From NCBI GenBank assembly GCA_025965895.1, contig JAOPWC010000161.1:18385-82384 (forward strand): DNA of 64,000 nucleotides, in the 5' to 3' direction. The notes below the pieces were generated by a model, which saw only the letters and a program-made list of their open reading frames with translations, did no database searches and had not been told where the DNA came from. Positions within the stretch are counted from its first letter, which is position 1. Every line of letters begins with the position of its first letter. The position numbers and the translations under genes were made by a program. This DNA is from Mycobacterium sp. GTDB lineage: Bacteria > Actinomycetota > Actinomycetes > Mycobacteriales > Mycobacteriaceae. Of the stretch, positions 8,551 through 15,584 are shown in pieces.

Positions 8551-9363
8551 ATGATTGATCTCGAACGGTGTTATGAGACATTGCTTCTCGAGTGGCCCGC
8601 GGACGGTGTGGTCCAGGTGACGTTGAACCGGCCCGACCGGTTCAACGCGATGACGGTGACCATGTTCGACGAACTCGAATCGGTCGCGCGCGCGATCGGG
8701 GACGACCGCGACATACGGGTAGTAGTCCTGACGGGTGCAGGCAAGGCTTTCTGCGCGGGCTACGACCTCGACGAAGCCGAGGAACTGGCCTCGTTGTCGG
8801 CCATGGGCATGCTGGATCGTCAGGAGCGCGCCGCCCGCGGCCTCAGCGCCATACGGGCGGTACCGGTACCGGTGATCGCCGCCGTGAACGGCCCCGCCGC
8901 CGGCGGCGGCATGTCGCTCACCCTGATGGCCGACATCCGGCTCGGATCGCCTGCGGCGAAGTTCAATGCCGCGTTCGTACGGATCGGGCTGTCGGCGGGC
9001 GACCTGGGCGCCTCCTGGCTACTGCCGCGCCTAATCGGTCCGTCGGCCGCCGCGGAAATCGGTTTCACGGGCCGCATCGTCGAGGCTGATGAGGCAGAAC
9101 GGCTCGGCCTGCTCAACCGGGTGACGGGTGCTACCGACCTGCTCGACCAAACACTGGCCATGGCGGGTCAGATCTGCGCCAACTCCCCCGGCGGCATCCG
9201 GATATCCAAACGGGCATTGCAGGCCAACATGGAAGTCACCTCCTTCGCGGCGGCGCTCGAACTTGAAAACCGCGGGCAGGCATTGCTGACCCGATGTGAC
9301 GACATGACCGAGGCGCTGCAAGCCTTCAAAGCCAAGCGGCCACCGCACTTCTCCGGGCGGTGA
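8551..9363 (+). CDS. Enoyl-CoA hydratase/isomerase-family protein lacking hydratase glutamates
   Basis: Crotonase-fold protein, 270 aa. The oxyanion-hole motif AFCAGYDLDEAE is intact, but the positions of the two hydratase Glu residues are Ser122 (GGGMS) and Phe142; an acidic residue, Asp151, appears in LSAGDLGASW. This pattern is typical of isomerase or hydrolase members rather than hydratases. ATG 8551 is set by GGAGG at 8540-8544; a TTG two codons earlier is too close to it. The next gene is a close paralog, suggesting tandem duplication. Confidence 0.88.
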   Translation: MIDLERCYETLLLEWPADGVVQVTLNRPDRFNAMTVTMFDELESVARAIGDDRDIRVVVLTGAGKAFCAGYDLDEAEELASLSAMGMLDRQERAARGLSAIRAVPVPVIAAVNGPAAGGGMSLTLMADIRLGSPAAKFNAAFVRIGLSAGDLGASWLLPRLIGPSAAAEIGFTGRIVEADEAERLGLLNRVTGATDLLDQTLAMAGQICANSPGGIRISKRALQANMEVTSFAAALELENRGQALLTRCDDMTEALQAFKAKRPPHFSGR

Positions 9364-9365
9364 GC

Positions 9366-10214
9366 ATGAGCACTGCCACATCGCACTGGAATCGGGTGTC
9401 GCGGCGCCCATTGGACGACGTCCTGGGCGAGCTGCGCAGGGCATGCACCCTGACCTTCGACGAACATCAGCGCGGCATCGTCGTGATGTCAGTGAACCGC
9501 CCACATCGGGCAAATTCGCAAACGGTCGAGATGTTCGGTGACATCGCTTGGGCCACAGCGATGTTGCGCAACGCACCGGTGCGGGCGTTGATCATAACCG
9601 GGGCGGGAGGAAAGGCTTTCTGCACCGGCTTCGACCTAGACGAAGTCGACGTCCTCACCCGGATGTCGGTGTCGGACTTCACAGATCTCGTTGAGACAGC
9701 CGCGTCCGGATCCACCGGGCTGCGCGCTCTGCCGTACCCGGTAATCGCCGCGGTGAGCGGCCCGGCGGCCGGCGGCGGTCTGTCACTTGCGCTCGCCGCC
9801 GACATCCGGATCGCCGACCACACCGCCAGTTTCAGCGCCGGGTTCGTGCGGGTCGGGCTGTCCATCGGCGAGCTCGGAACATCATGGAATCTGGTCCGGC
9901 TGATCGGACCGGGCCGGGCGGCGGAGCTGGCGTTCACCGGACGCACAGTGCGGGCCGTCGAAGCACAGCGAATTGGACTGGCCGACCGGCTTACCGAGAC
10001 GGGCAGCGCGCTGGACGCAGCGTTCGAGTTGGCCGAAACCATCGCGGAAAACTCCGACGACAGCACGAGATCCACCAAGAACGCGTTGATCCGCAACTTC
10101 GAGAACAACTCTTTCCGGGCCGCCCTGGAAATTGATACCCGCGGGCAGACGCTAGCGGTGCAGGTGCCGACGACTCGCAGCGCGCTGGTGAAGCCGCAGG
10201 GCGAAGCGCGGTGA
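9366..10214 (+). CDS. Enoyl-CoA hydratase/isomerase-family protein, paralog of the preceding gene
   Basis: Crotonase-fold protein, 282 aa, with AFCTGFDLDEVD as oxyanion-hole segment. As in the preceding gene, the hydratase Glu positions are Ser140 and Phe160, while Glu169 in LSIGELGTSW stands where the paralog has Asp151. The two probably act on related intermediates as isomerase or hydrolase (inference). The ATG at 9366 is chosen; GTG at 9360, which overlaps the previous stop (GTGA), is an equally possible start two residues longer. Its N-terminus is about 20 residues longer than that of the paralog. Confidence 0.85.
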   Translation: MSTATSHWNRVSRRPLDDVLGELRRACTLTFDEHQRGIVVMSVNRPHRANSQTVEMFGDIAWATAMLRNAPVRALIITGAGGKAFCTGFDLDEVDVLTRMSVSDFTDLVETAASGSTGLRALPYPVIAAVSGPAAGGGLSLALAADIRIADHTASFSAGFVRVGLSIGELGTSWNLVRLIGPGRAAELAFTGRTVRAVEAQRIGLADRLTETGSALDAAFELAETIAENSDDSTRSTKNALIRNFENNSFRAALEIDTRGQTLAVQVPTTRSALVKPQGEAR

Positions 10215-11143
10215 CCGCCGCCGGGCAGCTGCGCAGCGGGCTCGGCCCCGCTGACGATCTCCGGCACCGGCCGGTGGCGGGGGAACGAACACGCGACAGC
10301 CTGTTCTGGGAGTTGATCATGCCGGAGGAAGAACTCGGCGTGCAGGTCTACCTCTACCTCACCGGCAGCGGAAAGGCCGGCTACAACGTCTGCGTATGGG
10401 GCCCCGAAGAGCGACCCTTGGCGCTGCACCTTCACCAGGGGCAGGTACCCGACCACACCGACCTTGACGAATTCTCATTTGACGGACTGACCCTGACACA
10501 GCCGCACCTGCGCAAGACCTGCCTGATGACCTATGACCGCGAAGGCGTGCGGATCGAATTCGCATTCAGCGGCATTCATGAGGCGTTCAGCTACCGCGGC
10601 AACCCGGACGGCCTGCCGTCGTGGTTCGCGGTGAACCGGATCGAGCAGACCGGACGGGTGCGCGGTGGGCTCCAGGTTGCGGGCCGCCGCATCGAATGGG
10701 ACCGAATGGGGCATCGCGACCACTCGTGGGGAGTTCGCGATTGGGGCGTGCCGCAGCATTGGAAGTGGTTCGTCGCCTACACCGAATCGGGCCGGGCAGT
10801 CAATGGATGGATCTGGATCGCCAAGGGCGAATGGGGTTTTGCTGGTTACGTCGTGCGCGACGGGGTGACCTACCCGGTTCGACACATCGACCACCACGCT
10901 GAATACGGTGAACAGATGCGCCAGCGTCGGCTGCGCGCGACACTGACCGACATCACCGGTGCGCAAACCGAGCTGGACCTCGACGTGTTCGGGGTTATCG
11001 AACTGCCCACCCATGACAGGCTTCAGACCGTGATCAGGGAAGGGGCCTGCCGGGCTGTCATTGACGGCGAGCAAGGCGCGGGGCAGTTCGAAACACATTG
11101 GCAGGGAAGCTATCTGGACTATCTGTCGACACGGGACACCTGA
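10211..11143 (+). CDS. DUF7064/hydroxyneurosporene-synthase-like protein of unknown function
   Basis: 310 aa, no signal peptide or membrane span seen. The segment RMGHRDHSWGVRDWG and many Trp/Tyr/His residues resemble the lipocalin-like domain family once annotated as hydroxyneurosporene synthase or tocopherol-cyclase-like (DUF7064/7065), often found beside fadE/echA genes in actinobacteria. GTG at 10211 overlaps the previous stop by four bases. It might bind or hydrate a hydrophobic cyclic CoA ester, but no reaction can be assigned. It is coupled to the APH-like gene that follows (TGATG overlap). Confidence 0.7.
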   Translation: MTAAGQLRSGLGPADDLRHRPVAGERTRDSLFWELIMPEEELGVQVYLYLTGSGKAGYNVCVWGPEERPLALHLHQGQVPDHTDLDEFSFDGLTLTQPHLRKTCLMTYDREGVRIEFAFSGIHEAFSYRGNPDGLPSWFAVNRIEQTGRVRGGLQVAGRRIEWDRMGHRDHSWGVRDWGVPQHWKWFVAYTESGRAVNGWIWIAKGEWGFAGYVVRDGVTYPVRHIDHHAEYGEQMRQRRLRATLTDITGAQTELDLDVFGVIELPTHDRLQTVIREGACRAVIDGEQGAGQFETHWQGSYLDYLSTRDT

Positions 11144-12168
11144 TGTGGACTTGGTCTGGTGCGGAGCTCGAAAGGCTGGGTCACTTCCTGGCTGAACGTG
11201 ACTTGTGCCGCCCGACCGTGACCGTCGAGGCGATCGGCGACGGCCATTCCAACCTGACGTTCTCGGTGTCGGACGGCCAGTCGCGGGTCGTCGTTCGCCG
11301 CCCGCCACCGCCGCCGCTGCCGACGGGTGCTCATGATGTGCTGCGCGAGGCGTGGCTGCTGAGGGCGCTGTCTCAGACTCGTGTTCCGGCGCCCCGCGTG
11401 TTGGCCACCGTGGCCGCCGGCGAGCTCCTCGACGTCCCGATCGTCGTGATGGAGTTCGTCGATGGGACCGTCATCACCGAGTCAACGCCGGCGGCGAGGA
11501 ATGACACACGGCTGCGCCGGCGCATCGGGGAATCACTGGTGGACACCCTTGCCGCGTTGCACAGCGTGGCGTGGCGCGAGGTGGGACTCAGCGATTTCGG
11601 CAGGCCGGACGGGTTCAACGCCCGGCAGTTGCGGCGGATGCGGTCACTGGTGGCGGTTGACGGGGTAGTACCGCGGGCATTCGCTCCGCTGGACGACTGG
11701 CTGCACGCGCACGTGCCGGCCCAATCCGCAACATCGGTCGTCCACAACGACTTTCGCATCGGCAACATGATCGTCGACATAAGAACCGGGTGCGTTGCCG
11801 CGGTGTTGGACTGGGAACTCGCCACCATCGGGGACCCGCTCGCCGACATGGGTTATCTGTTCGCCTCATACCCGGTACAGGGTGAGCCGCTGGTTCCGAC
11901 TTCCGCGATGGGTACCGCGGTACTGGAGCCCGGCTACCCTGGACGCGCTGAGCTGCTCGATCGATACGCCGAGCGGACGGGGGCCGATGTGTCGCGAGTG
12001 AATTGGTATGCCACGCTGGCGATGTACAAACTCGCCGCGCTCTACGAATACAGCCGCAGACGGTTCGAGGATGGGGTCGGCGACCCGTACTATGCCGATC
12101 CGGGGTTAGTGAGCTCTTTCCTGGCAGCCGGCGAACGGCTGGCGGCCGAAGACCCAGCGCTGACCTGA
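11143..12168 (+). CDS. Aminoglycoside phosphotransferase-fold protein (FadE36/ACAD10-like kinase)
   Basis: Kinase-like protein of the APH family, 341 aa. VVHNDFRIGNMIVD contains the catalytic Asp/Asn pattern (HNDxxxxN) and VLDWELATIGDPLADMGY contains the metal-binding Asp. Family members beside fadE genes are related to the ACAD10/11 N-terminal kinase and FadE36; they may phosphorylate hydroxyacyl-CoAs. ATG 11143 overlaps the upstream stop; an in-frame start at 11098 would lie inside that gene. It is the last gene of the plus-strand cluster. Confidence 0.85.
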   Translation: MWTWSGAELERLGHFLAERDLCRPTVTVEAIGDGHSNLTFSVSDGQSRVVVRRPPPPPLPTGAHDVLREAWLLRALSQTRVPAPRVLATVAAGELLDVPIVVMEFVDGTVITESTPAARNDTRLRRRIGESLVDTLAALHSVAWREVGLSDFGRPDGFNARQLRRMRSLVAVDGVVPRAFAPLDDWLHAHVPAQSATSVVHNDFRIGNMIVDIRTGCVAAVLDWELATIGDPLADMGYLFASYPVQGEPLVPTSAMGTAVLEPGYPGRAELLDRYAERTGADVSRVNWYATLAMYKLAALYEYSRRRFEDGVGDPYYADPGLVSSFLAAGERLAAEDPALT

Positions 12169-12247
12169 TTCCGTCGAAGCGCACGTTACGCAGGACTCTA
12201 CTTTGTACTGTCGCTGCGAAACGTCGATCGCGGCGCGATGACTGCCC

Positions 12248-13153
12248 TCACACAGACCGCTGTGCCCTCGCGGCGGCGGAGGCGGCCGTGCTGCGCTCAC
12301 GGGCTTCGGCCCAGTCTTGATCGGTCATCGCGGTAAGCCCGGCGAAGGTGTTCGGCCCGGCCAGCCGCTGGCCACCGTCCATCGCAATGGTCTCCCCGGT
12401 CAAGTAATCGCAGGCGTCGGAGAACGCGAAGATGGTCAGGTTGGCCAGCTCCTCAATGGTTCCGCAGCGACCAAGCGGGATCTGATCCACCTGCGTTGCT
12501 CCGACAGAACTCTTGTCTGTCGGATTGAGCATCTCCCATGCGTAGTCGGTCGGAATAGGGCCGGGTGCAAGCGCATTCACCCTGATGCCGTATCGCCCCC
12601 ACTCCACTGCCAGCGACATCGTCATCGCGTGTACCGCCGCCTTGGCCATGGCCGACGGGACCACGAAGGCCGACCCCGTCCACACCCATGTGGTCAGGTT
12701 CGACAGCACAGTGCCGGGCAGGCCTGCAGCGATCCACCGCCTGCCCACCGCGACCGTGGTGTTGAACGACCCGGTCATCACGGTCGACGTCACCGCTTCG
12801 AAGGCCCGCTGGCTCAGGCCTGCGGTGGGGGCGATGAAGTTCGCCGCGGCGTTGTTGAGGAGTCCCGTGAGGGGCCCATGCCGCTCCCAGATGTGCGCAA
12901 CCGCGGCGTCGACGGCCGATGAATCACGCACGTCGACGGTCTGGTAATGCGCCGCATTGGATCGGCCGTCGGAAACCTTCTCGGCAGCCTCGGCCAGCAC
13001 CGCTTCTCGCCGCCCCCACATGTGCACTTCGGCGCCGTGTTTCACCAGCCGCGCAGCCACCCCGCGGCCCAGACCCGTTCCGCCGCCGGTAATGAGGATC
13101 CGCTTATCCGACAGCAGATCGGGTGCGAAGATTTCACGCTGCGTTTCGTGCAC
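12248..13153 (-). CDS. SDR oxidoreductase, 2,4-dienoyl-CoA reductase-like
   Basis: SDR, 301 aa from the chosen start. Cofactor motif ITGGGTGLG, NNAAANF (the NNAA variant found in dienoyl-CoA reductases), and no classical YxxxK: the active-site region reads SAFVVPSAMAKAAV, with Lys kept but Tyr replaced, as in 2,4-dienoyl-CoA reductase-type SDRs. The longest frame begins at 13195, but that ATG lies inside a FadR-type operator (13184-13194) adjoining a TAATAT -10 element. GTG at 13153, preceded by AGAAGGGA, is the better start. It would help remove double bonds during unsaturated or cyclic acyl-CoA oxidation. Confidence 0.85.
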   Translation of the reverse strand: MHETQREIFAPDLLSDKRILITGGGTGLGRGVAARLVKHGAEVHMWGRREAVLAEAAEKVSDGRSNAAHYQTVDVRDSSAVDAAVAHIWERHGPLTGLLNNAAANFIAPTAGLSQRAFEAVTSTVMTGSFNTTVAVGRRWIAAGLPGTVLSNLTTWVWTGSAFVVPSAMAKAAVHAMTMSLAVEWGRYGIRVNALAPGPIPTDYAWEMLNPTDKSSVGATQVDQIPLGRCGTIEELANLTIFAFSDACDYLTGETIAMDGGQRLAGPNTFAGLTAMTDQDWAEARERSTAASAAARAQRSV

Positions 13154-13183
13154 GGCCGCATTCCCTTCTCGCCGGTCGGACTT

Positions 13184-13200
13184 TGGCCTTACCATATTAA
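13184..13200 (-). promoter_or_regulatory. Promoter with FadR-type operator for the dienoyl-CoA reductase-like SDR
   Basis: Read on the minus strand this is TTAATATGGTAAGGCCA: a TAATAT -10 element directly abutting a TGGTAAGGCCA palindrome. The same arrangement occurs at 55708-55723 upstream of the BadI-like gene, so the operator would cover the transcription start. Confidence 0.65.
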
Positions 13201-13211
13201 AGATCGGATGT

Positions 13212-13217
13212 TATCGT
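13212..13217 (+). promoter_or_regulatory. Candidate -10 element (TATCGT) for a leaderless transcript
   Basis: TATCGT fits TANNNT and lies six bases before the GTG at 13224. No ribosome-binding site precedes that GTG, which fits the leaderless transcription common in mycobacteria. Confidence 0.35.
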
Positions 13218-13223
13218 AGCACC

Positions 13224-14063
13224 GTGCCACCGGTCGATCACGAACTAAATCTCACTATGCAGGCGATCCTGACCGACCTCAGCTGGGGGCTGACCGCGGT
13301 GCTCCTGGTGATCGCGATCCGGATGGGTGTGCGCGAGCGCACGCCGTTCTATGCCCTCATGGTGTTGGCCGCCGGGGTTGGCGCCTTCGCCGAGCCGCTC
13401 TACGACGTGGCGATGGTGTTGTACTTCTACTCCACCCCGGGCATGTGGACGCATTTCACCGCATTCGACATCCCGCAGCCCATCTGGACGCACAGCGGTT
13501 ATGTGGTGCTGTACGCCGCCCCGGCGATCTATATCGCGCGCCAGATCGACCGGGGCAGGATGACCCGCCGCGCGCTGTTCGGGTGGGCCGGCATCGCGCT
13601 GCTTGAATCGGCCGTGTTCGAGATCGTCGGCATCAACGGCGGCCTCTACAGTTACTGGGGGCCGCATGTATTCCGGATCTTCCAGTACCCGTTGGTGATT
13701 GGTGTGCTCGAAGCAGCTCAGGTGATCTGCTTCGCGGTCGCGGCATCGCAGCTGCGTGCCCGCAGCATTGGTCAGTGGCAACTGCTCGGGCTGTTCGTGC
13801 TGTTCCCGTGCACATTCTTCGGCGCCAACTTCGGCGCGGGATGGCCGACAATTATCGCTTTGCATCTCAAGCACACCTCGACCCCAGTTATCGCGGCGGC
13901 AGCGGTGGTGAGCGTTGGCCTCGCGGTGTTGCTGGTACGGATGTGCACCTCATTCCTGCCGCAGGGACCAGCCGGCGATGGCGAGGACCTTCCGGGCCTC
14001 TCCGCGACAAAGCACACGCAGCCGGTTTCCGGCAAGGCAGGCCGGGGTCCCGAACAGCGGTGA
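13224..14063 (+). CDS. Multi-spanning membrane protein of unknown function
   Basis: 279 aa with about seven hydrophobic segments (for example LSWGLTAVLLVIAI, VLAAGVGAFAEPLYDV, VVLYAAPAIYIA, LFVLFPCTFFGANFGAGW, PVIAAAAVVSVGLAVLLV) and a short hydrophilic C-terminus. I do not recognise a functional family. GTG at 13224 is chosen because of the nearby -10; ATG 13257 is the alternative. The longer open frame from 12957 overlaps the divergent SDR and is rejected. It is followed closely by a DUF2834-like membrane protein, so the two may work together, perhaps in membrane transport or carotenoid/lipid modification (speculation). Confidence 0.7.
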   Translation: MPPVDHELNLTMQAILTDLSWGLTAVLLVIAIRMGVRERTPFYALMVLAAGVGAFAEPLYDVAMVLYFYSTPGMWTHFTAFDIPQPIWTHSGYVVLYAAPAIYIARQIDRGRMTRRALFGWAGIALLESAVFEIVGINGGLYSYWGPHVFRIFQYPLVIGVLEAAQVICFAVAASQLRARSIGQWQLLGLFVLFPCTFFGANFGAGWPTIIALHLKHTSTPVIAAAAVVSVGLAVLLVRMCTSFLPQGPAGDGEDLPGLSATKHTQPVSGKAGRGPEQR

Positions 14064-14105
14064 CACGATCGCCCGTAACGCCTACCCGATCTAAGGAGGT
14101 TGTCA

Positions 14106-14504
14106 ATGTCCGTATCGACGTCCGGATCGACGTCCACCAATATTCGCCACGCCTTCTTCGTCCTTGCCGGCGTCGTGGCGCTGGTATTGACCTGGCCTCA
14201 CGCATTTCAGTGGATGGCCGCCGGTGGGAACATCCTCAACCCGGTCGCGTTCTTCGGCGACGCGATGGCGCCTGGTGGCACCGCCGCGTTCCTCAGCATC
14301 GACATGGCTATCGCCTGGCTCGTGTTCATGGTGTGGGTCGTGTTCGACAGCAAGCGGATCGGACTGGGGTACAAATGGGGCTGGATCTTCGTGGCATTGT
14401 CTTACATCGGTGTATCGATGGCGTTCCCTGTATATCTCGTCACTCGTGAGCGGTATCTCGAGAAGCACGCTCGGACCGACGAATTGACCAAATACCAGAG
14501 CTGA
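14106..14504 (+). CDS. Small membrane protein, DUF2834-like
   Basis: 132 aa. The ATG at 14106 is fixed by a near-perfect AAGGAGGT at 14093-14100. Three hydrophobic spans (about residues 17-35, 60-80, 93-112). The order of features, FxxD followed by WLVFMVWVVFDSKRIG and then FPVYLVTRERYLEKH, matches the DUF2834 pattern of small actinobacterial membrane proteins as I remember it. Function unknown. Confidence 0.75.
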   Translation: MSVSTSGSTSTNIRHAFFVLAGVVALVLTWPHAFQWMAAGGNILNPVAFFGDAMAPGGTAAFLSIDMAIAWLVFMVWVVFDSKRIGLGYKWGWIFVALSYIGVSMAFPVYLVTRERYLEKHARTDELTKYQS

Positions 14505-15118
14505 CGAAAGACCTCTGGCCGCATTCTTCGCTCAAGACCGCGACCTCGCAGCGTTGATGTCCTCCTGGTCCGCTTCATGGGCGGCGAACGCGGCGTCGGT
14601 GCGTGTTATGGAAAACGGGTGACGGAACCGCCGTTATCCCCACCAGCCCCTCCGCTGCACCGATTCGTTGATTCCGCGGTCCCCTACCTGTCGCTGGTCC
14701 AGGACGCGATCATCTCTTGCGATCGCGCAGCAGCCGACAGACGTCTTCAATGCAGAACGTCAATACGTGGCCCCGGTCATCCGGAATTCCCGGCTACCGC
14801 ACCCCGGCTGCCAACGAGGTCCCGAATGACGACGTCAACAGGGTTGGTTGAGTCGGCACCTCGCGACATGCAACCGCGCTACCCCCAGTTCAGAGCCGCC
14901 AATGAGGCAACGACCTCGACCGCACGAAGCCTTCGTGCGAGAATGGCCGGCGCACTGCCGAGCCATCGCGCGTGACGCCGGCCGAGACTCAACTCACGGC
15001 GATCGACACTTCTTACCGTAATTACGCCAGCCTCGCGCGCCGGAATTGCAGCTAACTGCAAGCGGCAATGGGCGCCAGCGCTGACGACCGAATCGCCGCG
15101 TGCGGCGAGTCTGAAGTG
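14505..15118. other. Intergenic region without a convincing gene
   Basis: About 600 bases. Open frames here (for example 14577-14975) give low-complexity, Arg/Ser/Pro-rich translations with no domain. A small inverted repeat TTGCAG-ctaa-CTGCAA lies at 15046-15061. I see no RNA gene. Confidence 0.4.
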
Positions 15119-15457
15119 ATGGACGACATCACCGCGACAGACTGCCTTGTCAGCACCTTCCAGCTCGGCGGACTGCGGGCCCCGCGGGATGTCGTCAGTA
15201 ACTACGCAGACCTACCGCTGCTGGGACGGCGCCCATGTCAGCTCGTGACCGCCGCGCCGTTGGCCCCGGAAATGGCGGATTCCTTGGAGCCTTGCGTGTG
15301 CGGACACCCGTCACACCCAGGCAGAGAGTGTAACGGCGGTTGTGGCTGCACCACATTCGAGCCGGATGAAGGAAGGGGATGGGTGCGGGTTAACTATATT
15401 TTCAAGGCCACCTCAATACACCCACAGGGACCCTACCCGTTTGGAAAGGCTAGCTGA
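15119..15457 (+). CDS. Possible small Cys-rich protein
   Basis: 112 aa if translated from ATG 15119. The only supporting feature is a Cys/His cluster near the C-terminus (CVCGHPSHPGRECNGGCGC), which resembles the small zinc-binding Cys motifs of actinobacterial hypothetical proteins. No ribosome-binding site and no neighbours in an operon. It could be chance. Confidence 0.3.
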   Translation: MDDITATDCLVSTFQLGGLRAPRDVVSNYADLPLLGRRPCQLVTAAPLAPEMADSLEPCVCGHPSHPGRECNGGCGCTTFEPDEGRGWVRVNYIFKATSIHPQGPYPFGKAS

Positions 15458-15584
15458 CGGTACCTGAGAGATGGATGGCTAGGGTGAGGGCGATCAGCGC
15501 CATCGGGTTGATCGGTCCTGGGTGGCTATGGCGTGGGGTGTCATGCGGCGAGGGCGCTGATCCTGACGAGCAGGCGCAGGCGCT

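Noticed and set aside
12169..12247. Possible terminator between the convergent APH-like and SDR genes
   Set aside because: No stable GC hairpin with U-tract found by eye.
12957..13223. Long in-frame extension of the membrane protein at 13224
   Set aside because: It runs through the divergent SDR gene and its promoter; the translation before 13224 is Arg/Ser/Pro-rich.
14577..14975. 132-codon open frame on the plus strand
   Set aside because: Arg/Ser/Pro-rich translation, no domain, no ribosome-binding site; typical of chance frames in GC-rich DNA.
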